Below, piece by piece: positions 8,353-16,578 of a stretch of DNA of 64,000 nucleotides. The number at the start of each line of letters is the position of its first letter. The stretch's first letter is position 1. Origin of the DNA: Nitrospirota bacterium (lineage in GTDB: Bacteria; Nitrospirota; Thermodesulfovibrionia; UBA6902; DSMQ01); NCBI GenBank assembly GCA_016208965.1, contig JACQXB010000016.1:1-64000 (forward strand), written 5' to 3'. A program made the translations under genes and the position numbers. Under the pieces are notes generated by a model. It made no database searches. It was not told where the DNA came from and worked only from the letters and a program-made list of their open reading frames with translations.

Positions 8353-9603
8353 TTAAATTTTGAATTTCTTATTTATCAATGTTTTAACATTAGATGAAAA
8401 ATTATAAACTTTGTCAATCATTCCACCAAAAATATTACTACCATTAAGCCTTTTTTTCTCTATTAAGGTATCATTTACACCATATAATACAAGCCCAACC
8501 CCTGCTGCATATATCGGATTGGAAATAATTTTCGCCAAGCCTCTAATATGTTTAGGTGCCCCTACCCTTACAGGAAGCTCAAGTATGTTTTCAGCGATTA
8601 GCTCTATTCCACTCATAAGGGATACACCACCTGTGAGGACAACACCAGATGCAAGGCTTCCATAATAGCCGCTCTTTGTTATTTCCTTTTTTACGAGGAT
8701 AAAAAGTTCCTCTGCCCGCGGCTGAAGTATCTCAATAAGATGCTGCCTCGGGATATATTTACTTGGCTTATTACCAGCGTATGTAATCTCTATCTCTTCA
8801 TTAGGGTCAATCATAGAGAGCAAGGCACATCCATATTTTTTCTTTATACTCTCCGCCTCTCCTGTCTGCATCCTTAACCCTATTGCCACATCGTTGGTAA
8901 AGTTATTTCCACCAACAGGCAAAACAGAGGTATAACACAGGCTTCCCTCATGATATAGTGCGATGTCTGTTGTACCTCCTCCAATGTCCACAATTCCAAC
9001 ACCCACGTCTTTTTCATCCTCCATAAGTATCGCAGATGCAGAGGCAACGGGATTAAACACAACACCAATTACTTCAATACCTGCCGACTGACAACTCTTA
9101 ATCAGGTTTTGAACAGCTCCCAATGCAGCGGTTACTATCTGAACATTAGCCTCAAGCCTAACACCTGCCATACCAGTTGGGTCATTAATGCCGTTCTGAC
9201 CATCTATAGTAAAACCTGTGGAAATCACATGGAGGACTTCCCTATCAACAGGGATTGCTATTGCTTTTGCAGCCTCTACTGCACCCTCTATGTCTCTATA
9301 TCCAATCTCTTTTCCATTAACCGCTATAACACCATGGCTGGAGATACTACTTATATAACCCTCTGAGAGCCCTGCATACACTGCCTTTATATTAATGCCG
9401 CCTGTGAGCTCTGCCTCTGAGATAGCCTTTTTTATTGAATTAGCAGTGTCATTAATATTTATGACAGCGCCTTTTTTTATACCCCTTGAGAGTGCATTAC
9501 CAATACTAATAAGCTCAACACCATTTTCACCTGCCTCTGCAACAATAACGGATACCTTTGTTGTTCCAACATCAAGACCCACTATGAATTCTTTTCTCTT
9601 CAT
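8353..9603 (-). CDS. ftsA: cell division protein FtsA
   Basis: Actin-like ATPase that ties FtsZ filaments to the membrane and recruits later division proteins. 416 residues. The N-terminus KEFIVGLDVGTTKVSVIVAE is the phosphate-1 loop of the actin/Hsp70 fold. The SHS2 (1C) domain follows (IKAVYAGLSEGYISS). Phosphate-2 is GVGIVDIGGGTTDIALY at about 205-221, and the adenosine motif is GVVLTGGVSLMSGI. The C-terminal helix (FSSNVKTLINKKFKI) is amphipathic, as expected for the membrane-targeting sequence. It lies directly downstream of ftsQ. Confidence 0.97.
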   Translation of the reverse strand: MKRKEFIVGLDVGTTKVSVIVAEAGENGVELISIGNALSRGIKKGAVININDTANSIKKAISEAELTGGINIKAVYAGLSEGYISSISSHGVIAVNGKEIGYRDIEGAVEAAKAIAIPVDREVLHVISTGFTIDGQNGINDPTGMAGVRLEANVQIVTAALGAVQNLIKSCQSAGIEVIGVVFNPVASASAILMEDEKDVGVGIVDIGGGTTDIALYHEGSLCYTSVLPVGGNNFTNDVAIGLRMQTGEAESIKKKYGCALLSMIDPNEEIEITYAGNKPSKYIPRQHLIEILQPRAEELFILVKKEITKSGYYGSLASGVVLTGGVSLMSGIELIAENILELPVRVGAPKHIRGLAKIISNPIYAAGVGLVLYGVNDTLIEKKRLNGSNIFGGMIDKVYNFSSNVKTLINKKFKI

Positions 9604-9614
9604 CTCTCAGTTTT

Positions 9615-10376
9615 TTAGCTAAATTTTCTTTTACCCTTTCCTTTAGAACTTTTTTCTGGGACACTTTTTGATTTCTTAATCTTTAATGGCTTCACTATCA
9701 CCCTGCCTGCAAACCTAAGGTCTATGTATTCTATCGTTATCCCTCTTTTCCTGACCTCAGGCTCAATGTCCATCCATTTTTGAAATTTCTCCTGATACCT
9801 TCCATGACCAACCTTAAAGAGTTCTCCATCCATATTCATGGAGAGACCGTATGGTTTCAGGGTAATTTCAACAAATTCTTTACTTGAAAGAATTCCATTC
9901 TTTGAAAGTTCCTCTATAAGTTTTAATGCCTCAATTACATCCGCCCTGTTTGTTTTAGGGTCTATCTCTGAGATTACCGGAAGGAATGGGGTCTTCCCCT
10001 CCTTAATCTCTTCTAAGATATTGACTTCTGCATCTATAAGAAAAAAGTTGTTATCAAGATTAAGAATCGCTGCAGGTGCCGCCTCTTCAACCCTTACCAT
10101 AAGGGTATCAGGGAATTGTTTTTTTAAATATACATTCCTAATCCATGGTAATGCTTTAAGTCTCCTGTCAACATCCTTAAGTGAAATCCTTAATAAACCC
10201 TTGTTGTTCCCTATATTTATTGTATCCTTGATTTCATCCTCTTCAAGGTTTTTATTGCCGGTAACAATAATATCTTTTAAATGGAAGAGCTTATCTAACT
10301 TATTTATAGCATAAACAATAAATGCGGAGAGGACAAGCACAGATATGACTAAAACCACTCTTTTTAGAAAGAGCAT
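9615..10376 (-). CDS. ftsQ: cell division protein FtsQ/DivIB
   Basis: Bitopic division protein that links early and late divisome parts through its periplasmic domain. I take the ATG at 10376 (MLFLKRVVLVISVLVLSAF) as start. It follows the ddl stop and a GAGAAGG sequence, and puts the membrane helix near the N-terminus. A TTG at 10448 would add 24 polar residues and overlap ddl by 38 bp. After the helix comes the POTRA domain (HLKDIIVTGNKNLEEDEIKD...) and the beta domain (RKRGITIEYIDLRFAGRVIVKPL), which is the family's typical C-terminal strand. The tail is lysine/serine-rich. It sits between ddl and ftsA as in other dcw clusters. Confidence 0.92.
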   Translation of the reverse strand: MLFLKRVVLVISVLVLSAFIVYAINKLDKLFHLKDIIVTGNKNLEEDEIKDTINIGNNKGLLRISLKDVDRRLKALPWIRNVYLKKQFPDTLMVRVEEAAPAAILNLDNNFFLIDAEVNILEEIKEGKTPFLPVISEIDPKTNRADVIEALKLIEELSKNGILSSKEFVEITLKPYGLSMNMDGELFKVGHGRYQEKFQKWMDIEPEVRKRGITIEYIDLRFAGRVIVKPLKIKKSKSVPEKSSKGKGKRKFS

Positions 10377-10410
10377 TGCCTTCTCACCGCGCCGATAAGC
10401 AGACTTCCCG

Positions 10411-11391
10411 TTACTTTGTTTTTGACCCTTCTGATTCTTTAAAAGCAAGTCTCAGTATCTCCTCCACAAGGTCTTTAAAACTCATGCCTACTGATTGGGC
10501 TATCTTCGGAAGCAGGCTTGTCCCTGTCATTCCCGGAAGGGTATTTACCTCAAGTATATAAGGAATACCACTTTCATCTATTTTAAGGTCAACCCTTGTA
10601 GCCCCCGAACATCCAATCGCTGTATGTGCATTAAATGCGGACTCCTTAGCCTTATCATAGACTTCGCTGTCAATTTGCGGCGGGATTATATACTCAGTTA
10701 ATCCTGATGTATACTTGGCTTCATAATTATAAAATTCCAGTGATGGTCTTACCTCTACACCACCCAAAACCCTGCTGCCGAGCATCCCTATATGGACTTC
10801 TCTGCCATTTATGAATTTTTCAATTATTGCCTTTTTGCCAAACTGAAATGCCTTCTCCAACGCAGATGCTAATCCGTTTTCTTCTTTCACTATATTTATC
10901 CCAACACTTGAACCCTCTCCTACAGGCTTTACAACCCATGGCAGATCAAAGATAGGTGACAAGTTACGAGTAACAAGTGACGAGTCTTTATTTTTACTCG
11001 TAACTCGCAACTCGTTACTCGTTACTGCCTTAAATGGCGGAACAGGTAGTCCATGATATAGAAATATCTTTTTTGATGCCTCCTTATCCATAGCAAGCGC
11101 AGATGCCAATACCCCTGAACCTGTATAAGGTATTCCTAATACCTCAAGCATTCCCTGCATTGCGCCATTCTCACCTATGCCTCCATGAAGTGCAAGAAAG
11201 GCAACCCTTGCCTTTTCTTTCTTTAGTACATTTACAACGTCTTTGCTCACATCTATTAGCACAGAGTTATAGCCAAGCTCTTGCAACGTTTGATACACAG
11301 CAAGACCGCTTCTGATGGAAATATCCCTTTCAGATGATTCACCACCCATTAATACACCTATTCTCTTTGTGGTTATCAAACCTTTAGTCAT
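10411..11391 (-). CDS. ddl: D-alanine--D-alanine ligase
   Basis: ATP-grasp enzyme that makes D-Ala-D-Ala for MurF. Key segments are [18 protein letters not shown] (N-terminal), [20 protein letters not shown], the nucleotide loop [15 protein letters not shown], and EVNTLPGMT, which carries the Mg-binding Glu and Asn. The ATG at 11391 is preferred to a TTG at 11406. Between about residues 125 and 150 it carries an insert encoded by a TAACTCGT-type dispersed repeat (core [15 protein letters not shown]) just before the ATP loop. The insert is in frame, and the peptide is shared with murD and yggS. All catalytic elements are intact, so the enzyme is probably active. Confidence 0.95.
   Translation of the reverse strand: MTKGLITTKRIGVLMGGESSERDISIRSGLAVYQTLQELGYNSVLIDVSKDVVNVLKKEKARVAFLALHGGIGENGAMQGMLEVLGIPYTGSGVLASALAMDKEASKKIFLYHGLPVPPFKAVTSNELRVTSKNKDSSLVTRNLSPIFDLPWVVKPVGEGSSVGINIVKEENGLASALEKAFQFGKKAIIEKFINGREVHIGMLGSRVLGGVEVRPSLEFYNYEAKYTSGLTEYIIPPQIDSEVYDKAKESAFNAHTAIGCSGATRVDLKIDESGIPYILEVNTLPGMTGTSLLPKIAQSVGMSFKDLVEEILRLAFKESEGSKTK
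10957..11025. repeat. TAACTCGT-type repeat, in frame in ddl
   Basis: Built of alternating GTTACGAGTAACAAG and ACTCGTAACTCG words around a TCTTTATTTTTA spacer. Encodes the ddl insert. Homologous to 17471-17543 and 44720-44790. Confidence 0.85.
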
Positions 11392-11460
11392 ACCCAGTAA
11401 AATCAAAAATTAAAATGCAAAATGCAAAATTAAGGAAATTTTTATTTAATTTAATATCTA

Positions 11461-11658
11461 TTACAAACGCATTAAATCCTTTTACATTGTCATTGCGAGC
11501 GACCAACGGGAGCGTGGCAATCCGACCTGAAAGGTCGTTGCGAGTCCCGACATTTCGGGACGTGGCAATCTCAAAAGAGATTCTTCTGCCGAAACTTCGG
11601 CAGACAGGCGAGGAATCGCACTCCTCGCAATGACACTTTGATTAATGCGTTTCTATTA
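11461..11658. mobile_element. CATTGCGA-family MITE-like element with ACAAACGCATTAA ends
   Basis: Terminal inverted repeats ACAAACGCATTAA and TTAATGCGTTT(C/G)T surround palindromic sub-blocks (GACCTGAAAGGTC, GTCCCGACATTTCGGGAC). Near-identical to 32643-32921. It occupies most of the 313-bp gap between murB and ddl, where no gene is visible. Confidence 0.75.
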
Positions 11659-11719
11659 ATATAATTTTTTCCACAATTTTGTCCCGACTGTTCGGGATAA
11701 TTTTTGCATTTTAATTTTT

Positions 11720-12652
11720 TTAACCATCCTTCCCGATAATTTTTATCTCTGGTTCAAGTGTTACCCCGCTATATTCTTTTACCCTTGCATTTACAATATC
11801 CATGAGTTTCATAAAGTCATCTGATGTAGCCCTGCCTTTGTTAATAAAGTAATTCGCATGCTGGCTACTTACCTCTACATCTCCTATTGCCATTCCTTTA
11901 CACCCTGCTAAATCTATAAGCCTTCCAGCATAATCTCCATCTGGATTCTTAAATACGCATCCTGCTGAACGTTCTTTAAGAGGCTGCGTAGCGGCTTTCT
12001 TTGCTAAGAACTCCTTTATCCGTTTTGCCACATTCTCAGGGGTATCTTTTTTAAGGACAATATTGGTGCTAAGGATTATCAATCCCTGAGGGAGATTAGA
12101 AGCCCTGTAAGAGAAATTAATCTCTTCTTTCTTCATTATTGCAATCTTTCCTTTCATATCAATTACTGCAATTGAGAGAAGCACATCTTTTATCTCTGTT
12201 CCAAAAGAGCTTGCATTCATATATACTGCCCCACCAACTGTCCCGGGTATGCCAGCGAGTGACTCTATGCCTGCATATCCGTTTTCTCTTGTAAAATTTA
12301 TAAGTCGTTTAAGGGGGACACCAGCCTCTACAAAAAGGGTTACCCATCCTTCCATATTTTCTATGTTCTGAATAACCTCAATCATGCTGAATGCCTTTAA
12401 GGATATTGCTATACCATCCATACCATTATCACTTACAAGTAGATTTGTCCCTGCACCAAAAACAAATACAGGGATGTCCTGTTTATTCGCTGTGCTCAGG
12501 GCATTCCTTAATGAAACCGGGTCTTCTGGAAAGACCATAATGTCAACAGGACCGCCGATTTTTAAAGATGTATAGGCTGACATTGGTTCATTAAATTTTA
12601 TCTTTCCCTTAAATAGACCTTTCTCAAATATTTCTTTTATCTCTTTGTCCAC
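11720..12652 (-). CDS. murB: UDP-N-acetylmuramate dehydrogenase MurB
   Basis: FAD enzyme that reduces UDP-GlcNAc-enolpyruvate to UDP-MurNAc with NADPH. 310 residues. The FAD-binding PFVFGAGTNLLVSD-type segment (here PVFVFGAGTNLL) and SLAGIPGTVGGAVYMNASSFG are clear. The C-terminal substrate domain has SAGCVFKNP and SSQHANYFINKG. In E. coli the equivalent of the Cys in SAGCVFKNP is the catalytic serine (proton donor); Cys is found here. The frame runs 16 bp into murC, so the two are probably translationally coupled. The short form without the extra loop suggests a type II-like MurB. Confidence 0.95.
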   Translation of the reverse strand: MDKEIKEIFEKGLFKGKIKFNEPMSAYTSLKIGGPVDIMVFPEDPVSLRNALSTANKQDIPVFVFGAGTNLLVSDNGMDGIAISLKAFSMIEVIQNIENMEGWVTLFVEAGVPLKRLINFTRENGYAGIESLAGIPGTVGGAVYMNASSFGTEIKDVLLSIAVIDMKGKIAIMKKEEINFSYRASNLPQGLIILSTNIVLKKDTPENVAKRIKEFLAKKAATQPLKERSAGCVFKNPDGDYAGRLIDLAGCKGMAIGDVEVSSQHANYFINKGRATSDDFMKLMDIVNARVKEYSGVTLEPEIKIIGKDG

Positions 12653-14094
12653 TTTTCATTCCGCACTTTTAACTTTAAAAACTCTTCTCCAATCTTCCAT
12701 ACATCACCTGCACCGAGTGTAATAAACATGTCCCCTGTCCTTAGGTATCCCGAGAGATACCCTGAAATCTCGCCCTTGTCCTTTATATATTCCACATCCT
12801 TTCCCTCTGCCTTTATACCTTTAGATAAGAGAGCTGAATTTATTCCATCTATAGGTTTTTCCCCTGCAGGATAGATGTCCATAAGAAGAACCTTGTCTGC
12901 ATCACTGAATGCACTATAAAACTCTTTCAGCAAATCCTTTGTCCTTGTATATCTGTGGGGTTGGAAAAGCACAACCAATCTACCTTTATGAGGCTTGAGT
13001 TCGGCGTTTGAGGTTTGGAGTTTTTTATCTTGCATCCTGTATCGTGCATCGTGTATCTTTACCTCTTTTGCTGCCTTAAGTGTTGCAATTATCTCTGTAG
13101 GATGATGTCCATAATCATCAAATACCTTTATACCTTCTTCCTCACCCTTAAATTCAAATCTCCTCTGAACACCACTGAAGTTTTTAAGGGCATCCCTTAC
13201 ATTATTCATATCAAGCTCAAGTTCATTTGCCACTGCAATAGCAGCAAGACTGTTATAAACATTATGTATTCCAGGAAGTGGAACCTCAAATATACCCAAT
13301 GATTTACCTTTTAACAATGTTTCAAATCTTACTCCGAAACCCTCTGTTTTTATACTTTTTGCTGTAAGGTCTGCCTTGCCCTCTACGCCATAAGTAATAT
13401 ATCTACGTTGAACATATGGTAATATCTCTCTTATATAAACATTGTCTATACAGAGCACGGAAAGACCATAAAATGGCACCTTATTTATAAAGGCAAGAAA
13501 TGCACCTTTAAGTTCATCAATATTCTTAAAAAAATCCATGTGCTCTTTATCTATATTCGTTACCACAGCAACAATTGGGGAAAGCTTCAGAAATGAGCCA
13601 TCACTCTCATCTGCCTCAGCAACAAGGAATTCGCCTTCTCCTAACTTTGCATTACTTCCAATACCTTTTAACTTGCCTCCTATTACAACTGTTGGGTCAA
13701 GCCCTGCACCAGCAAGTACACTTGCTATTAAAGATGTGGTCGTGGTCTTCCCATGTGCGCCTGCTACGAGGATGCTTTGTTTAAGTCGCGCAAGTTCTGC
13801 AAGCATTTCAGCTCGAGGAATAACAGGGATTGATTGCTCTCTCGCAGCAATGACTTCAGGATTATCCCATGAAACTGCTGAAGAGATAACAACAACATGG
13901 GCATTAAGGACATTCTCTGCCTTATGTCCTATAATAACCTCTATCCCCAAGTACCTTAATCTTTTTGTGGTCTCTGTCTCTTTCATGTCCGAGCCTTTAA
14001 CTGTATAGCCGAGGTTCTTAAGCACCTCTGCTATGCCGCTCATCCCGGAACCGCCTATCCCGATAAAATGAACTATTTCAAATTTTTTATACAT
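12637..14094 (-). CDS. murC: UDP-N-acetylmuramate--L-alanine ligase
   Basis: Adds L-Ala to UDP-MurNAc using ATP. 485 residues. N-terminal UDP-binding fold HFIGIGGSGMSGIAEVLKNLGY, ATP loop VAGAHGKTTTTSL (about 105-117), and the Mur ligase histidine motif DDYGHHPTEIIATLKAA. A repeat-derived insert (IHDARYRMQDKKLQTSNAELKP) lies at about 355-376, in a surface position between the central and C-terminal domains. It is made of GCATCGTGTATC-type words. The C-terminal domain resumes at RLVVLFQPHRYTRTKDLL. Transcribed after murG, before murB. Confidence 0.96.
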   Translation of the reverse strand: MYKKFEIVHFIGIGGSGMSGIAEVLKNLGYTVKGSDMKETETTKRLRYLGIEVIIGHKAENVLNAHVVVISSAVSWDNPEVIAAREQSIPVIPRAEMLAELARLKQSILVAGAHGKTTTTSLIASVLAGAGLDPTVVIGGKLKGIGSNAKLGEGEFLVAEADESDGSFLKLSPIVAVVTNIDKEHMDFFKNIDELKGAFLAFINKVPFYGLSVLCIDNVYIREILPYVQRRYITYGVEGKADLTAKSIKTEGFGVRFETLLKGKSLGIFEVPLPGIHNVYNSLAAIAVANELELDMNNVRDALKNFSGVQRRFEFKGEEEGIKVFDDYGHHPTEIIATLKAAKEVKIHDARYRMQDKKLQTSNAELKPHKGRLVVLFQPHRYTRTKDLLKEFYSAFSDADKVLLMDIYPAGEKPIDGINSALLSKGIKAEGKDVEYIKDKGEISGYLSGYLRTGDMFITLGAGDVWKIGEEFLKLKVRNEKWTKR

Positions 14095-14258
14095 AAATAT
14101 TTAAAACCCTAAATTCTAATATCTAAATTCTAAACAAATCCAAAATTCCAATGTTCAAAACCTCTTCCTGATAGGTTCAAGAATTCTAAGCTGTTTTGAA
14201 TTTAGAAATTTTGAATTTTGCTCTTGTTTAGGATTTCGGATTTCGGATTTAGAATTTT
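14095..14258. repeat. AAATTCTAAA-type AT-rich repeat
   Basis: Gap between murG and murC filled by words such as ATTCTAAATCC, TTCAAAACC and GGATTTCGGATTTCGG that face each other as inverted copies. The same family is at 57900-58040. No gene is visible. Confidence 0.6.
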
Positions 14259-15368
14259 TCAGTTTCCTCCTTTCTTGCTCTTTATCAGCCCCATTGCGAG
14301 TTCAACAATCTTCTGGGCTGCGTCAGATTTCCCAAGCGTTTTGCTCATTCCTTCCATCTCCCCTATCGTATCAGGATTCTCAAATAAATATATCACTAAC
14401 TCAGATAGGGACTTTCCATTAAGTCCCCTGTCAAGAAGCATCTGTGCAGCTCCAATGTCCCAGAGTTTTTCTGCGTTAAGTTCTTGATGGTCACCTGCAG
14501 CATATGGATATGGAATAAGAATGGCTGCCTTTCCGCACGCGGTCAACTCAGACAGAGTTGTTGCCCCTGCCCTTGATATTACGAGGTCCGCAACTGCATA
14601 TGCATCTGCCATATTATATGCGAAAGGAATAACCGCTCCCTTAAACCCCCGAGTGCCGTAAAAATCTCTTACTTTATTAAAATCCTTCTCTCCTGTTTGA
14701 TGTAGAAATTGTATTTTATCCTTAAACTTATCAAGATATACTAAAGCCTCAGTTACTGCCTTATTAATACTGCTTGCCCCGCGGCTGCCCCCAAAAACAA
14801 ATATTGTAAAAAGTCCTTTGTCAAGACCAAAAACCTTATAGCCTCTTTCCTTATCTCCATGGAGTATCTCCTGCCTTACAGGATTCCCTGTAATATAGGT
14901 CTTGTCCTTTGGGAAATGATCCAGAGACTCCTGATATGTTACCGCCACCACATCAACAAACCTGCTAAGCAGACTGTTTGTAAAACCAGGCACGGCATTC
15001 TGTTCATGTATCATTGTTGGTATGCCTGATATAGAAGCAATTAAAAGGGCTGGACCTGAAGAGTAACCACCAACTCCAAAAACTAAGTCAGGTTTAATCT
15101 CCTTAAGGACTTTATAAGAGTCTTTCAGAGAGATAGGTATTCTAACAGCCGCTCTAATTGTATTTATTATATTCTTGCCAACTATGCCTTCTGACCTTAT
15201 GAATCTTATATCAAATCCCTCCTTAGGAACTATCTTTGACTCTATTCCATAAGCTGTACCTATAAATATAACTTCTACATCTTTATGCACCCTCTTAAAT
15301 TCCTGCGCAACCGCAATGCCAGGGAAGACATGCCCACCTGTGCCGCCACCAGCAATTATTATCCTCAT
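14259..15368 (-). CDS. murG: lipid II synthase MurG
   Basis: GT28 glycosyltransferase that adds GlcNAc to lipid I at the inner face of the membrane. 369 residues. The start MRIIIAGGGTGGHVFPGIAVAQEF has the GGTGGH loop. GVGGYSSGPALLIA and HEQNAVPGFTNSLL are family blocks. The C-terminal donor half has FVFGGSRGASSINKAV and the UDP-binding SRAGATTLSELTACGKAAILIPYPYA with DHQELNA. The start codon overlaps the ftsW stop by 4 bp (ATGA). All diagnostic motifs are intact and no repeat lies inside. Confidence 0.97.
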   Translation of the reverse strand: MRIIIAGGGTGGHVFPGIAVAQEFKRVHKDVEVIFIGTAYGIESKIVPKEGFDIRFIRSEGIVGKNIINTIRAAVRIPISLKDSYKVLKEIKPDLVFGVGGYSSGPALLIASISGIPTMIHEQNAVPGFTNSLLSRFVDVVAVTYQESLDHFPKDKTYITGNPVRQEILHGDKERGYKVFGLDKGLFTIFVFGGSRGASSINKAVTEALVYLDKFKDKIQFLHQTGEKDFNKVRDFYGTRGFKGAVIPFAYNMADAYAVADLVISRAGATTLSELTACGKAAILIPYPYAAGDHQELNAEKLWDIGAAQMLLDRGLNGKSLSELVIYLFENPDTIGEMEGMSKTLGKSDAAQKIVELAMGLIKSKKGGN

Positions 15369-16483
15369 CTCCTAACCCATGAATTGTAATTTGCAATCTG
15401 TAACCCGTGACTTTTTAGGATGCTAATAAGTATTCCCACAGCTGCCATATTTATAAGTGCAGCCGAACCTCCATAACTTATGAATGGTAATGGCAGTCCT
15501 TTTGTTGGCATTGCACCCACTGCAACAGCAAAATTGATAAGTGCCTGGTTTACTATCATCATGGTTAATCCAATTGCTAAATAGTAACCAAATTGGTCCT
15601 CGGTCTGCTGAGCAATCTTAATCCCTTTTATAAAAAACCAGATAAAAAGGCAAAGCACCACTGCTGCGCCTATTATCCCTGTCTCCTCCCCTATTAATGA
15701 AAATATAAAGTCTGTATGGAGTTCGGGTAGATAAAAGAGTTTCTGCTTACTTGCCCCTATACCAACACCTGTAAGTCCCCCTCTTCCAAAGGCAATAAAA
15801 GACTGAACAAGCTGAAATCCCTTGCCGAGCGGGTCCTCCCATGGGTCAAGAAAACTTAGTATCCTGTCTTTCCTGTATGAAACGGACCATACAAGTTTAT
15901 AAATAACAGGTAATGATAAAAGGGCAAGCCCTGCTATATAATTCCATCTCACTCCCCCGATAAATAGCAATGTTATTGTAAGAATACCAAGACTTGCCGC
16001 AGCTCCAAAATCGGGCTGTAGTAATATAATCCCCTGGAAAATAATTAGAACAGAAATTGGAATTATAATCCCGTATCGCAGACTTTTCATCCTTGAGGCA
16101 TTCCTGCTCATATAATCAGCCAAAAATAATACCATTGTAATTTTCGCAAGCTCTGATGGCTGAAATGTTGATGGCCATAGTTTAATCCACCTCCTCGCGC
16201 CTCCTGCAGAAACTCCAATACCTGGGACAAAAACCAGAATAAGTAAAGCTAAAGACAATACAAGTAAAGGTATAACAAAAACCATGAGTTTCTGATAATT
16301 TACCCTCGCCAAAAAAAACATCGTTAAAAATCCAATCACAATAATGAAAAGATGTCTCCATATAAAGTGAAATCCATTGCCATATTTTCCCATTGACATT
16401 AAGGCAGTTGAACTGTAAACCATAACAATTCCTATAACAATGAGTGCTGTAACAGGGATTATAATGCCTTTTGAGTTTTTCAT
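15365..16483 (-). CDS. ftsW: SEDS glycosyltransferase FtsW
   Basis: Integral membrane lipid II polymerase acting with FtsI at the septum. 372 residues with about ten hydrophobic helices. Diagnostic SEDS blocks are RWIKLWPSTFQPSELAKI, LLQPDFGAA, WEDPLGKGFQLVQSFIAFGRGGLTGVGIG, LPELHTDFIFSLIGEETG and LPLPFISYGGSA; the last contains the family signature. The catalytic aspartate of SEDS enzymes is expected in the DFIF segment. Its start follows the repeat tract that forms the murD 3' end, so the spacing to murD may have been altered by the repeat. Confidence 0.96.
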   Translation of the reverse strand: MKNSKGIIIPVTALIVIGIVMVYSSTALMSMGKYGNGFHFIWRHLFIIVIGFLTMFFLARVNYQKLMVFVIPLLVLSLALLILVFVPGIGVSAGGARRWIKLWPSTFQPSELAKITMVLFLADYMSRNASRMKSLRYGIIIPISVLIIFQGIILLQPDFGAAASLGILTITLLFIGGVRWNYIAGLALLSLPVIYKLVWSVSYRKDRILSFLDPWEDPLGKGFQLVQSFIAFGRGGLTGVGIGASKQKLFYLPELHTDFIFSLIGEETGIIGAAVVLCLFIWFFIKGIKIAQQTEDQFGYYLAIGLTMMIVNQALINFAVAVGAMPTKGLPLPFISYGGSAALINMAAVGILISILKSHGLQIANYNSWVRR

Positions 16484-16494
16484 ATCTTACATCC

Positions 16495-16578
16495 TGTATT
16501 ATGCATCTTGCATCTTGCATCTTGCATCTTGTATCTTGTATCTTGCATCTTGCATCTTGCATCTTGCATCTTGCATCT
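16495..16578. repeat. GCATCTTGCATCTTG tandem words at the murD 3' end
   Basis: About eight imperfect copies of the 10-11-nt word GCATCTT(G) or GTATCTT(G). They encode the last 25 or so residues of murD (MQDARCK repeats) and extend to the ftsW start. Related words occur at 939-960, 13019-13060, 21688-21760 and 49800-49840. Confidence 0.85.

Noticed and set aside
16495-16578. Possible CRISPR-like direct repeat array
   Set aside because: The units are 10-11 nt without spacers and lie in a coding frame.
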